64,000 nt of DNA from Pararhodobacter sp. (GTDB lineage Bacteria > Pseudomonadota > Alphaproteobacteria > Rhodobacterales > Rhodobacteraceae): assembly GCF_034676545.1 (NCBI RefSeq), contig NZ_JAUCBZ010000015.1, forward strand, positions 2,511,001-2,575,000, written 5' to 3'. The position numbers and the translations under genes were made by a program. The notes beneath the pieces were generated by a model that saw only the letters and a list, made by a program, of their open reading frames with translations, made no database searches and was not told where the DNA came from. Of this stretch, positions 16,627-26,407 are shown piece by piece; position 1 is the first letter of the stretch, and every line of letters begins with the position of its first letter.

Positions 16627-17529
16627 TTACTCCAAGTTCTGAACCTGCTCGCGCATTTGGTCGATCACAGTCTTGAGGTCAAGACCGATGCGTGTCAGGT
16701 CCGGGTTCTGGGATTTGGCGCACAAGGTGTTGGCTTCACGATTGAATTCCTGCATCAGGAAATCCAGTTTGCGGCCAATCGGCTCGACCTCGGCCAAGAG
16801 TGCGCGCGCGGCAACGACATGGGCCTTGAGGCGGTCGAGTTCTTCGGTCACGTCGGTTTTCACCGCAATCAAGGCCAATTCCTGCTCCAAACGCGCGGGC
16901 TCGACATGAGGTGCCGCCTCGGAGAGGCGCGCCAAGGCGGCTTTGAGCGCGGCGACCTGATCGCTCCGTCGCCCCTCGGTGGCGGCTTGTGCCTGTGTGG
17001 TCAAGGTCGCAATCGTGTCAATCTGCGCGGTCAATATCCTTAACAAAGCCGCACCCTCGGCCGCGCGACTCGCCTCGAATGAGTCGAGCAAGGGCGCAAA
17101 TTGTGTCACAAGCGTGGCGATCAATGGGGCCGGGTCCGCCAGATCCGGGCCACTTTCGACGATGCCGCGCATAGTCAACAGGTCAGCCGCGGTCATGGGT
17201 GCAAGCCCCAATCCTTGCATTTCGGCCCGTGTTTCGGCCGCCATGACCATCACAACTGCGGCATCCAGAGCCGCGAGATTCAGGCGCATCGCCCCGGATT
17301 GTTCGGCCCGCGCAAGCTTTAACGTCAGGGTTACATTCCCCCGGCGAACCCGGTCAGACAATTGTTTTCGCAAGGAAACTTCGAGACCATCCAGCCAATC
17401 AGGCAGTCTGAAGCGAAGATCCAGACCGCGTCCATTGACGCTTCGCAAATCCCACTGGCACGAGAACTGCCCACCCTCGGTCGCGATCTCGCAATTCGAC
17501 GCCGAATACCCGGTCATAGATTTAACCAT
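16627..17529 (-). CDS. yicC: YicC/YloC family endoribonuclease
   Basis: A 300-residue protein with the YicC N-terminal sequence MVKSMTGYSAS, SVNGRGLDLRFRLPDWLDGL and RRGNVTLTLKL. The C-terminal DUF1732 part includes LDRLKAHVVAARALLAEVEP, KLDFLMQEFNREANTLCAKS and LKTVIDQMREQVQNLE. E. coli YicC is an endoribonuclease linked to sRNA turnover. The start used here gives the family N-terminus; an ATG eight codons upstream is less likely. Confidence 0.93.
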   Translation of the reverse strand: MVKSMTGYSASNCEIATEGGQFSCQWDLRSVNGRGLDLRFRLPDWLDGLEVSLRKQLSDRVRRGNVTLTLKLARAEQSGAMRLNLAALDAAVVMVMAAETRAEMQGLGLAPMTAADLLTMRGIVESGPDLADPAPLIATLVTQFAPLLDSFEASRAAEGAALLRILTAQIDTIATLTTQAQAATEGRRSDQVAALKAALARLSEAAPHVEPARLEQELALIAVKTDVTEELDRLKAHVVAARALLAEVEPIGRKLDFLMQEFNREANTLCAKSQNPDLTRIGLDLKTVIDQMREQVQNLE

Positions 17530-17689
17530 TTTTATACAATTCGTCCCCACCAACAGAAATTACGGCTACATTAAGGCATCAGTAAGAATACTCAATCAAA
17601 GGTAAACAACGGCGAGTCGATCCTGGCAGAACGTGGCGTCGATACGGCCTGTCCCCTGCAAGAACCTCGTCACAATCGGAGTCTTCGCC

Positions 17690-18319
17690 ATGACCCACTT
17701 ACCCTCTTTTCCGAACGATACGATTGCAGCAGCCGCGTCCAATGTCCGCCGCTTGTCGTTTGCGTTGAAAAGCAATTCCGTACAGGAATTTCCCGCGGTC
17801 GCAAAGGTGCAGGCACATTATGATGTTTTGCGGGCGGGACGCATCGCTCCGGCACGCGCTGAAATCGACCCGCGCCCCTTGGCCGAGGCGCTTGATGTCA
17901 TGTTTGTCGCCGAGGTGGTGGCGCCCGGTGTTGCACGGATGCGCCTGTGTGGGCAGCATTTGAACGAGTTGTTGGGCATGGAGCCGCGCGGGATGCCTTT
18001 GAGCGTGTTTTTTGCGCCCGAGGCCCGCGACGACGTGGCCAAAGCGCTGGCACAAGTCGCCAATGGCGCGCGCGCATCCCTGCCGCTGCGGGCCGAGAAA
18101 GGGCTTGGGCGTCCCGGACTGGACGGGATGTTGGTGCTGCTCCCGTTGACGGATCACACGGGTGCCATCACCCGTATCCTCGGGGTTCTGGAAACCTGTG
18201 GCCAGATCGGCCGCGCGCCGCGAAAATTCAAGCTGCGGGCGTCGGCCGAGATGAAACCAGTGCCGCCCAGGGCGACGGGAAAGCCCGTTCTACAGCTGAT
18301 CCTGGGTGGGCGGTCGTAA
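17690..18319 (+). CDS. PAS-domain protein (PAS_5 type)
   Basis: A 209-residue cytoplasmic protein with one PAS_5-like domain (about residues 45-165: HYDVLRAGRIAPARAEIDPR, FVAEVVAPGVARMRLCGQHL, LGMEPRGMPLSVFF). The C-terminal tail is basic. No kinase, GGDEF or HTH output domain is attached. Such stand-alone proteins are frequent in Rhodobacterales and their role is unknown to me. The ATG at 17690 fits the family better than the upstream ATG at 17633. Confidence 0.8.
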   Translation: MTHLPSFPNDTIAAAASNVRRLSFALKSNSVQEFPAVAKVQAHYDVLRAGRIAPARAEIDPRPLAEALDVMFVAEVVAPGVARMRLCGQHLNELLGMEPRGMPLSVFFAPEARDDVAKALAQVANGARASLPLRAEKGLGRPGLDGMLVLLPLTDHTGAITRILGVLETCGQIGRAPRKFKLRASAEMKPVPPRATGKPVLQLILGGRS

Positions 18320-18395
18320 ATGAATTGGGGACCGGATTGCCCGATCCCCAAGGGTCCGATGTGTGTTCACGAGTCGATTGGGGCTAGTGCAACCG

Positions 18396-19766
18396 TCAGC
18401 CGGCGTCTCGCGCCAGGAGTTTGCGCCGTTGCGACAATTCTTCGGCCACCAGAAACGCCAGTTCCAGCGATTGGCTGGCATTGAGGCGCGGATCGCAGGC
18501 CGTGTGATACCGGTCTGACAGATCCTCGTCGGACACCGCGCGCAAGCCGCCCGTGCATTCGGTCACATCCTTGCCCGTCATCTCGAAATGCACGCCGCCG
18601 GGGATCGTGTTTTCGGATTTGTGAATCGCAAAGAAATCGCGCACCTCTTGCAAGACGCGATCAAACGGCCGGGTTTTGTAGCCGGAGGGCGACTTGATGG
18701 TGTTGCCGTGCATCGGGTCGCACGTCCAAAGCACATTCGCGCCCTCTTCCTGAACCGCTTTGATCAGACGCGGCAGATGCTCGGCCGACTTGCCCGCGCC
18801 GAACCGCGCGATCAGGGTCAGGCGACCTGCCTCGTTGGTTGGGTTCAGCTTGGCCATCAGCACCTTGAGATCCTCGGCCGTAATCGACGGGCCGCATTTC
18901 AAGCCGACCGGATTCTGCACGCCGCGCGCAAATTCAACATGCGCGCCGTCGGGTTGGCGCGTGCGGTCGCCGATCCAGATCATGTGACCTGACCCTGCCA
19001 CCGGAAGCCCGGTGGTGGAATCGATGCGACACAGCGCCTGCTCGTATTCCAGCAACAAGGCTTCGTGCGAGGTGTAGAAATCCACGGTTTGCATGGTTTC
19101 CAACGTCGAACTGGTGATTCCCGCGGCGGTCATGAAATCGAGCGCATCCGAGATACGATCCGACAGGGCACGATAGCGCTCGGCGTTTTCGCCCTGCGTG
19201 AAGCCCAAGGTCCACGAGTGAACGCGGTGAATATCCGCGAAACCGCCCTTCGAGAAGGCGCGCAGCAGGTTCAGACTGGCAGCCGCCTGGGTATAGGCTT
19301 GCAACATGCGGTTGGGGTCCGGCACCCGCGCGGCTTCGGTGAATTCGAAGGCGTTGATGATATCGCCGCGATAGCACGGCAATTCGACGCCGCCCACGGT
19401 TTCAGTCGCCGATGAGCGCGGTTTCGCGAACTGGCCCGCCATGCGACCGACCTTGATCACCGGAACCTTGGCGCCAAAGGTCAGCACGATCGCCATTTGC
19501 AGCAACACCTTGAAGGTGTCACGAATGATGTCGGCGTTGAATTCGCCAAAGCTCTCGGCACAGTCACCGCCTTGCAGCAAAAAGGCGCGGCCTTGCGCCG
19601 CCTCGCCAAGCTGCCGCTTGAGATCGCGCGCTTCGCCGGCAAAAACCAGCGGTGGATACTGCCCGAGTTGCGCCTCGACCGTGGCAAGTGCCGCCGCGTC
19701 AGGATAATCGGGCATTTGCACGCGCGGTTTGTTGCGCCAGCCGGATTTGCTCCAAGAGTCAGTCAT
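18396..19766 (-). CDS. 3-deoxy-7-phosphoheptulonate synthase, class II
   Basis: Catalyses the first step of the shikimate pathway from phosphoenolpyruvate and erythrose-4-phosphate. The 456-residue protein is the plant/actinobacterial-like class II type (AroA-II), not the E. coli AroG type: FLLQGGDCAESFGEFNADII, VGRMAGQFAKPRSS, CDPMHGNTI, HFEMTGKDVTECTGG. This class is standard in Rhodobacterales. It is transcribed away from the GlxA-type regulator, with a 196-base gap. Confidence 0.95.
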   Translation of the reverse strand: MTDSWSKSGWRNKPRVQMPDYPDAAALATVEAQLGQYPPLVFAGEARDLKRQLGEAAQGRAFLLQGGDCAESFGEFNADIIRDTFKVLLQMAIVLTFGAKVPVIKVGRMAGQFAKPRSSATETVGGVELPCYRGDIINAFEFTEAARVPDPNRMLQAYTQAAASLNLLRAFSKGGFADIHRVHSWTLGFTQGENAERYRALSDRISDALDFMTAAGITSSTLETMQTVDFYTSHEALLLEYEQALCRIDSTTGLPVAGSGHMIWIGDRTRQPDGAHVEFARGVQNPVGLKCGPSITAEDLKVLMAKLNPTNEAGRLTLIARFGAGKSAEHLPRLIKAVQEEGANVLWTCDPMHGNTIKSPSGYKTRPFDRVLQEVRDFFAIHKSENTIPGGVHFEMTGKDVTECTGGLRAVSDEDLSDRYHTACDPRLNASQSLELAFLVAEELSQRRKLLARDAG

Positions 19767-19962
19767 CGTATCCTCCGTCGATTGTCCGCTCTGTTGCCCT
19801 TCCGGCGACTGTCAGCGGTATCATGCTCCTTATACTGCCAATCAGGCGCTTGCAAACCCGTCACGCCATGGCGACGCGCGGTTTCAGTTCTCTTGCGATG
19901 GACCGCATTTCCTGATTGGATCGCGCTCGCCACGAAACCCTTGTTTCGTTTCACACAAACAA

Positions 19963-21087
19963 ATGAGCAACCGCGCTGTGCCTCGCCCGATTCCTGCATC
20001 TGATTCACGGCCCCCTTTGGGGCGCTCACCGGCGACTGCCTCTGCGCCAGCGTCGACACGAGGGGCCAAGGACGCCGCGCGCCGGCGGCATTTTGTGTTT
20101 GTGTTACTCAATGAGTTCACGCTTTTGTCCTTCTCGGCGGCGATCGAGCCGCTGCGGATCGCCAACCGGATGAGCGGTCAGACGCTCTATACATGGAGCG
20201 TGTTGTCTGAAAGCGGTGAAAGCGTGGCCTGCTCCAACGGCACCCTTGTCCATGTGAATGGCGGGTTGGGGGATGTGGGGCGCGATGACGTCATCCTGGT
20301 GTGCGGTGGCCTCGGGGTGCGGGGCAATACAACCCAGTCAGTGAAAGCCTGGTTGCGAAAGGTTGCGCGCAAGGGTTCGGTGATTGGTGGGCTCTGCACC
20401 GGCGCACATACGCTGGCCGCCGCCGGTTTGCTGGACAGTCGGCGCGCGACGATTTATTGGGAGAACCGGGATGGCTTTCTGGAGGAATTCACCGAAACCG
20501 ACCTGACGAAATCGGTTTTCGTTATTGATGGCAACCGCCTGACAGCCGCCGGAGGCACGGCGTCGATTGATCTGGTGCTGACGCTGATCGCCGATGATCA
20601 CGGCAAGGATCTTGCCAATTCCGTTGCCGATCAGTTGATCTACACGACGATTCGCACCGACCGTGATATTCAACGCCTGTCGATTCCGACCCGCATCGGC
20701 GTGCGCCACCCGCGCCTGAGCCGCGTCATCGAACGGATGGAACAATCCATCGAGGAACCGGTATCACCCGCCGAGCTCGCCGAAGAGGTGGGCATGTCGA
20801 CTCGCCAGTTGGAGCGTCTGTTCCGCCGCTATCTCAACCGCAGCCCGAAACGCTATTATATGGAATTACGGCTGGCACGGGCGCGGAACCTGCTGATGCA
20901 AACGGATTTGAGTGTGATCAACGTGGCCTTGGCCTGTGGCTTTGCCTCGCCGTCGCATTTCTCGAAATGCTACCGCGCACAATACGGCACGACCCCTTAC
21001 CGCGAACGCGGCGCGCATGGCATGGATGACGAATTGGGTGCCGAACCCACCGACGAGGACACCGATTCCCTGGATGATCTTGAATGA
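19963..21087 (+). CDS. GlxA-type regulator (DJ-1/PfpI domain plus AraC HTH)
   Basis: A 374-residue transcriptional regulator. Residues about 40-215 form a DJ-1/PfpI-like domain (FVFVLLNEFTLLSFSAAIEP, LVCGGLGV, IGGLCTGAHTLAAAGLLDSR with the elbow Cys). Residues about 245-350 form an AraC-type double HTH (SPAELAEEVGMSTRQLERLF and ACGFASPSHFSKCYRAQYG). The C-terminal tail is acidic. GlxA/GbdR relatives often control amine or amino-acid catabolism. It precedes the branched-chain ABC operon by 152 bases, but control of that operon is inference. The ATG at 19963 is chosen from domain limits. Confidence 0.87.
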   Translation: MSNRAVPRPIPASDSRPPLGRSPATASAPASTRGAKDAARRRHFVFVLLNEFTLLSFSAAIEPLRIANRMSGQTLYTWSVLSESGESVACSNGTLVHVNGGLGDVGRDDVILVCGGLGVRGNTTQSVKAWLRKVARKGSVIGGLCTGAHTLAAAGLLDSRRATIYWENRDGFLEEFTETDLTKSVFVIDGNRLTAAGGTASIDLVLTLIADDHGKDLANSVADQLIYTTIRTDRDIQRLSIPTRIGVRHPRLSRVIERMEQSIEEPVSPAELAEEVGMSTRQLERLFRRYLNRSPKRYYMELRLARARNLLMQTDLSVINVALACGFASPSHFSKCYRAQYGTTPYRERGAHGMDDELGAEPTDEDTDSLDDLE

Positions 21088-21150
21088 CGCCGCGGTTTTG
21101 GATCCGATCAAAGACCGGGGCACTTTGGCGCTGAAAAACCCCGCGTTATT

Positions 21151-21173
21151 TTGAACACAGCCCCTCTGTTCAA
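21151..21173. promoter_or_regulatory. Inverted repeat upstream of the ABC operon
   Basis: TTGAACA and TGTTCAA form a perfect 7-bp inverted repeat with a 9-base spacer, 67 bases before the substrate-binding protein gene. It is either an operator (centre-to-centre spacing near one and a half helical turns) or a small hairpin. No U-tract follows. Confidence 0.35.
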
Positions 21174-21239
21174 ACAGGTTTTCAGGCGCTAATGTCCTGC
21201 GATACAAGAAACTAGACCAACAACCACTGGGAGCACTTC

Positions 21240-22421
21240 ATGAAAAAACTTCTTCTTGCCAGCGCAGTGTCGGCCCTCGCCGCAGGCGGTGCCTTTGCCG
21301 ATGACATCAATATCGGCATCTTGCTGGGCTTCACGGGCCCGCTCGAGTCGATCACGCCAATGATGGCGGAAGGTGCGGAGCTGGCGATCAGCGAAGTCAA
21401 CGCATCGGGCGGCATCTTGTCGGGCACCATGATTTACGGCATTCGTGCAGACAGCTCGTGCATCGACAGCTCGGTCGCACAAGCAGCCGCAGAGCGTCTG
21501 GTGACCTCGGATAATGTTGTCGCCATCATGGGCGCCGACTGTTCCGGCGTGACTCGTGCGGTGCTGGAAAACGTCGCGATGACCAACGGCATTCCGATGA
21601 TCTCGCCGTCGGCCACGTCGCCCGGCTTCTCCGATTTCGATTCGGGCGGCCTGTTCTTCCGCACCTCGCCGTCGGACGCCCGTCAGGGTCAGGTTCTGGC
21701 TGACATTCTGGTGCGCCGTGGCATCACCAGCGTTGCAACCACGCACACCAACAACGACTATGGTCTGGGCTTGGCAACCGCGTTCAACGACGCATTCACC
21801 GCAGCGGGCGGCACCGTGACCGCGACCGTCCCACACGAAGAAGCCAAAGGCGATTATTCGGCGGAAGTTGGTGCCTTGGCATCGGCCGGTGGCGAAGCGC
21901 TGATGGTGTTGGGCTATGTGGACGGCGGCGGCAGCATGATCCGCACCTCGTACGATCTGGGTGCCTTTGATCAGTTCTTCATCGGCGACGGCGTATACTC
22001 GGACGATCTGCTGCCTCGCATTGGTGACGCAGCCGCGGGTCTCGTCGGCACCGTGCCATGGGCAACCGGTGACGCAGCCGCGCGTTTTGTGGATGTCTAC
22101 ACCGCAGCAGGCATCAATGGCGCAAGCTCCTATGTTGCTGAATCGTATGACGCAGCGGCCCTGCTGATGCTGGCAGCGCAAGCGGCAGGCGAAGCAACCC
22201 CGGCTGGAATCGCGGCCAACGTGTTGAACGTTGCCAACGCTCCCGGTGAGGAAATCCTTGCAGGCGATCTGGCACGCGGCCTCGAGATCCTCGCTGCCGG
22301 TGGTGAGATCAACTACCAGGGCGCCACCAACGTCGAGCTGATCGGCTTTGGCGAAGCTTCGGGCAGCTACCGTGAGTTCAACGTCGTGGATGGCGCGTTC
22401 GAAACGGTGCAGTTCCACTAA
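21240..22421 (+). CDS. Branched-chain amino-acid-type ABC substrate-binding protein
   Basis: A 393-residue periplasmic receptor with a classical signal peptide (MKKLLLASAVSALAAGGAFA, cleaved before DD). The fold is LivJ/peripla_BP_6: INIGILLGFTGPLESITPMM, GASGI-like SEVNASGGILSG, IMGADCSGVTRAVLENVAMT and ISPSATSPGFSDFD. It leads the operon with LivG-, LivF-, LivH- and LivM-like genes. The substrate could be branched-chain amino acids, but amide, urea or other compounds are also carried by this family. The start has GGGAGC upstream. Confidence 0.9.
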   Translation: MKKLLLASAVSALAAGGAFADDINIGILLGFTGPLESITPMMAEGAELAISEVNASGGILSGTMIYGIRADSSCIDSSVAQAAAERLVTSDNVVAIMGADCSGVTRAVLENVAMTNGIPMISPSATSPGFSDFDSGGLFFRTSPSDARQGQVLADILVRRGITSVATTHTNNDYGLGLATAFNDAFTAAGGTVTATVPHEEAKGDYSAEVGALASAGGEALMVLGYVDGGGSMIRTSYDLGAFDQFFIGDGVYSDDLLPRIGDAAAGLVGTVPWATGDAAARFVDVYTAAGINGASSYVAESYDAAALLMLAAQAAGEATPAGIAANVLNVANAPGEEILAGDLARGLEILAAGGEINYQGATNVELIGFGEASGSYREFNVVDGAFETVQFH

Positions 22422-22449
22422 GGTATTGCAAGCCTAGCGTGTAAATAAC

Positions 22450-22484
22450 ATGGCCCGGGGGATTTCACTCTCCGGGCCATTTTT
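22450..22484 (+). terminator. Hairpin with T-run between receptor and ATPase genes
   Basis: ATGGCCCGG and CCGGGCCAT form a 9-bp stem with a 13-base loop, followed by TTTTT. Placed 28 bases after the receptor stop inside an ABC operon, it is best read as an attenuating terminator and mRNA-end stabiliser that gives high receptor and lower ATPase/permease expression. Confidence 0.8.
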
Positions 22485-22535
22485 GGGTAAAAGCCCACCC
22501 GCATAGAGGGGGCGCCCAAGTCAAAGGGGGGACGG

Positions 22536-23327
22536 ATGATCCAGGTCGAGAACCTGCACAAGCACTTTGGCGGATTTCACGCCGTTGACGGTGCAACACT
22601 GCGCATTGGCGAAGGGTCGATCACCGGATTGATCGGGCCAAACGGTGCCGGAAAAACCACATTGTTCAACGTCATCGCCGGGGTTCTCAAGCCAACCTCG
22701 GGCAAGGTGACAATGGCTGGTGAGGATATCACCGGCCTGGAACCGCATGAATTATTTCACAAAGGGCTTCTGCGCACGTTCCAGATCGCGCATGAGTTTT
22801 CCTCGATGACGGTGCGCGAGAACCTGATGATGGTGCCGCCCGACCAATCGGGTGAAAACCTGTGGTCAACGTGGTTCCACCGCGCACGGATCAAGCAGGA
22901 GGAAATTGAACTGCGTCGCAAGGCCGACGAAGTTCTGGAATTCCTGACCATCGATCACATCGCCGATGAAAAGGCGGGCCAGATCTCGGGCGGGCAGAAA
23001 AAGCTGCTCGAGCTTGGCCGCACCATGATGACTGACGCGCGGATCGTTTTCCTGGATGAAGTCGGCGCAGGCGTGAACCGCACCCTGTTGAACACCATCG
23101 CCGACGCAATTGTGCGCCTGAACAAGGAGCGCGGTTATACCTTCGTCGTGATCGAACATGACATGGACTTCATCGGCCGCATTTGCGACCCGGTGATCTG
23201 CATGGCCGAGGGCAAGGTTCTGGCCGAGGGCACATTGGATGAGATCAAAGCCAATGAGCATGTGATCGAGGCCTATCTGGGCACAGGGTTGAAAAACAAA
23301 GTCAAGGCTGGGGAAGAGCATGTCTGA
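22536..23327 (+). CDS. ABC transporter ATP-binding protein, LivG type
   Basis: A 263-residue ATPase with Walker A GPNGAGKTTLFNVIAG, LivG-type insert and Q-loop (FQIAHEFSSMTVRENLM), signature ISGGQKKLLELGRTMM and Walker B RIVFLDEVGAGVN. The Walker B glutamate is followed by VGAGVN instead of the usual PxAG/AGLN, a modest variation. It overlaps the next ATPase gene by eight bases, which suggests coupled translation. Confidence 0.92.
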   Translation: MIQVENLHKHFGGFHAVDGATLRIGEGSITGLIGPNGAGKTTLFNVIAGVLKPTSGKVTMAGEDITGLEPHELFHKGLLRTFQIAHEFSSMTVRENLMMVPPDQSGENLWSTWFHRARIKQEEIELRRKADEVLEFLTIDHIADEKAGQISGGQKKLLELGRTMMTDARIVFLDEVGAGVNRTLLNTIADAIVRLNKERGYTFVVIEHDMDFIGRICDPVICMAEGKVLAEGTLDEIKANEHVIEAYLGTGLKNKVKAGEEHV

Positions 23328-24042
23328 GACCACGACAGAACCCGTCCTGATCGGCAACTCGATGACTGGCGGCTACGGCGGCGCAGACATCCTGCATGAT
23401 TGTACGATTGCCGTCGACAAAGGCCAGATCGCCGTGATCGTCGGCCCCAACGGCGCCGGGAAATCCACGGCCATGAAGGCCGTGTTCGGGATGTTGAACC
23501 TGCGAAAAGGCAGTGTGCGGCTGAATGGCGAGGATATCACCGCGCTGTCGCCACAGGTGCGCGTCGCCAAAGGCATGGGGTTTGTGCCCCAGACCAACAA
23601 TATCTTCCCCTCGATGTCGGTTCAGGAAAACCTTGAGATGGGGGCCTATATCCGCACCGATGATTATCGCAACACGATGGAGCAGGTCTATCACCTGTTT
23701 CCGATCCTTCGCGACAAACGCCATCAGGCGGCGGGCGAATTGTCTGGCGGTCAGCGCCAGCAAGTGGCCGTCGGTCGTGCGCTGATGACCAAGCCGTCGG
23801 TCCTGATGCTGGACGAACCCACCGCCGGGGTATCGCCCATCGTGATGGACGAGTTGTTTGACCGCATCATCGAAGTCGCGCGCACCGGGATTTCCATCTT
23901 GATGGTCGAGCAAAACGCAAGGCAAGCCCTTCATATTGCAGACAAAGGATATGTCTTGGTGCAAGGGGCAAATCGTTTCACCGACACTGGGCAGGCCTTG
24001 TTGGCTGATCCTGAAGTCCGCCGCAGCTTCCTGGGGGGCTAA
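23320..24042 (+). CDS. ABC transporter ATP-binding protein, LivF type
   Basis: A 240-residue second ATPase with Walker A GPNGAGKSTAMKAVFG, signature LSGGQRQQVAVGRALM, Walker B LMLDEPTAGVSPIVMDE and H-loop MVEQNARQALHIAD. It pairs with the LivG-type subunit. The 53-base gap to livH is the longest between the ATPase and permease genes. Confidence 0.93.
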   Translation: MSETTTEPVLIGNSMTGGYGGADILHDCTIAVDKGQIAVIVGPNGAGKSTAMKAVFGMLNLRKGSVRLNGEDITALSPQVRVAKGMGFVPQTNNIFPSMSVQENLEMGAYIRTDDYRNTMEQVYHLFPILRDKRHQAAGELSGGQRQQVAVGRALMTKPSVLMLDEPTAGVSPIVMDELFDRIIEVARTGISILMVEQNARQALHIADKGYVLVQGANRFTDTGQALLADPEVRRSFLGG

Positions 24043-24095
24043 GACATGACGCATAACCCGAACTGTCTGATTCTTTCACTTGAGGGCGATGTCTC

Positions 24096-25107
24096 ATGGA
24101 AATCCTGAATGCACTGGTACTGCTGGCCAATTACGTCCTTATTCCCGCCTTCGCCTATGGCAGCCAGCTGGCCCTAGGCGCGTTGGGCATCACGCTGATT
24201 TATGGAATCTCTGCGCTTTTCGCATTTCGCGCATGGCGATGTGATGGCATTCGGCACGGCTTCGGTGATTTTGACCACATGGTGGTTTCAAAGCATGGGC
24301 GTGTCACTGGGCTTCTTGCCCACGGCGCTGCTGGCTTTGCCGATCGGCATGGTCTTGACGGTTGGCTATCTGTTGTTGGTTGACCGGACGGTTTACCGCT
24401 TTTATCGCAAGGTCAAAGCCAAGCCGATTGTCTTTGTGATGGCGTCATTGGGGGTCATGTTCGTGACCAACGGTCTAACTCGTCTGTTGATCGGCCCCGG
24501 AGAGCAGAGTTTTGCCGACGGCGAGCGCTTTGTCTTTTCGGTCCGCGATTTTCGCGCAGTGACCGGCCTGGATGAGGGTTTGGCGCTGCGTACGACACAA
24601 GTTCTGACGGTCGTTGTCGCCTTGATTGCAATGGCGATCCTGTTCTGGTTCCTCAATCGCACGCGCTCGGGGAAATCCATGCGCGCCTATTCGGACAACG
24701 AGGATCTGGCGCTGCTGTCGGGCATCAACCCCGAACGTGTCGTCTTGATCACCTGGGCAATCACCGGGATCCTGGTGGTTCTGGCGGGCACCCTCTACGG
24801 CCTCGACAAGACCTATCGCCCCTTCACCTATTTCCAGCTGCTGCTGCCGATGTTCGCGGCGGCGATCGTGGGCGGATTGGGCAATCCACTGGGGGCAATT
24901 GTCGGCGGGTATGTCGTGGCTTTTGCCGAACTCGGCATCACCTATGCCTGGCGGCGTTTCGCGGGATATTTCCTGCCCGACAACTGGCTGCCAGACGGGC
25001 TTTTGCAAATTCTGCCCGTTGACTACAAATTCGCAGTGACCTTTGCGCTGCTGGTCTTGGTCTTGCTGTTCCGTCCAACAGGCATCTTCAAGGGGAAGTC
25101 GGTATGA
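24096..25107 (+). pseudogene. ABC permease, LivH type, frameshifted
   Basis: Inner-membrane permease. The first frame reads MEILNALVLLANYVLIPAFA and continues through GALGITLIYGI. The frame then changes at about 24208-24212 (TCTCT), where removing one T gives GI-LRFSHFAHGDVMAFGTA, the conserved LivH sequence. The second frame runs to 25107 with the EAA-like permease motif region (LALLSGINPERVVLITWAIT) and six to seven further membrane helices. The 1012-base span is one over a multiple of three, so one inserted base explains it. Repaired length is about 336 residues, normal. Its stop overlaps livM (ATGA). Confidence 0.88.
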
Positions 25108-26407
25108 ACCCCACAGTACGTTCATTCATTCTGTTCGGATTGGTTGCCTTGGCGCTGGTCTTTACAGGCCTCCATCAAAGCTGGACCTTGTCCCTCACGA
25201 TCCTGAACATGAGTCTCATCTCGGCCATTCTGGCGCTTGGGGTGAATATTCAATGGGGTTATGCGGGCCTTTTCAACGTCGGTATCATGGGCTTCACGGC
25301 CATTGGTGGTCTGGCTGTGGTGCTGGTCTCGGTCGAACCGGTTCCAGAGGCCTGGCGCGCGGGCGGATTTGGCGCGCTGCTCGGTCTGGCCTTGGGGGCT
25401 GCCACGGTTCTTGCGGCGATTGCGGCATGGAAGCGTATGCCGAAGGGGCGCGCCGCGTTATCGCCCTGATCGCCATTCTGGTGATTGGTTATTTCGTCAC
25501 GCGTCTGGTCTTTGCCCCGGCACGCGATGCGATTTCCAGCGTGAACCCTGCGACCGAAGGTTTCCTTGGCGGTGCCGGGTTGCCCGTGCTCTTTGCATGG
25601 CCGGTCGGCGCCCTGTTCGCTGCCGGATTGGCGTGGGTCATCGGCAAAATCAGCCTTGGCCTGCGGTCGGATTACCTGGCCATCGCGACGCTTGGCATTT
25701 CGGAAATCGTCATTGCGGTGTTGAAATTCGAGGGGTGGTTGTCGCGTGGCGTGAACAACGTCGCGGGCTTGCCGCGTGCCATCCCCCGCCCGGTCGACCT
25801 TCAAGCGGCCGGCTGGGTGCAGTCATTCTCGGACAGCACCGGGATCTCGCTGATCGAAATGGCCTCGATTGTTGAGAAAATCGGATATGCGCTGCTGTTT
25901 GGCGTTGTCCTGATCATCTTGATCATCCTGTCCGAACTGGCCCTCAACTCGCCTTGGGGCCGCATGATGCGCGCCATTCGTGACAACGAAATCGCCGCCC
26001 GCGCCATGGGCAAGGACGTCAAGGCCCGGCATTTGATGATCTTCGTTCTGGGATCGGGCGTGTGTGGTCTGGCGGGCGCGATGATGGTCACGCTCGACGG
26101 CCAATTGACCCCGGGTTCGTACGAACCCCTGCGCTTTACTTTCCTGATCTGGGTGATGGTGATTGTCGGGGGGTCGGGCAACAATTGGGGCTCGGTTCTG
26201 GGTGGCTTCATCATCTGGTTCCTGTGGGTTCAGGCCGAGCCTCTGGGGCGTGCGGCGATGGAATTCCTGACAGCAGGCATGGCCAACGACAATGCGGTCA
26301 AGTTGCATCTGCTGGAACAATCCGCGCATACACGTTTGATCATGATGGGCGCAGCCCTGTTGTTCTTCCTGCGCTTCGCGCCGCGTGGCCTGATCCCAGA
26401 GCGGTGA
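25104..26407 (+). pseudogene. ABC permease, LivM type, frameshifted
   Basis: Inner-membrane permease pairing with the LivH-like one. The first frame (MNPTVRSFILFGLVALALVF to KRMPKG) includes the family sequence LGVNIQWGYAGLFNVGIMGF, then hits TGA at 25467-25469. One extra G in the G4 run at 25445-25448 would join it to ARRVIALIAILVIGYFVTRL in the other frame. That frame continues through SDYLAIATLGISEIV, RAIRDNEIAARAMGKDV and IVGGSGNNWGSVLGG to 26407. The span is two over a multiple of three, fitting one missing base. Repaired length is about 434 residues. The stop overlaps the next gene's GTG start. Confidence 0.88.

Noticed and set aside
21189..22418. 409-codon minus-strand open frame opposite the ABC receptor gene
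   Set aside because: Composition is the antisense image of a well-conserved receptor; Cys/His/Arg-rich and no family match.
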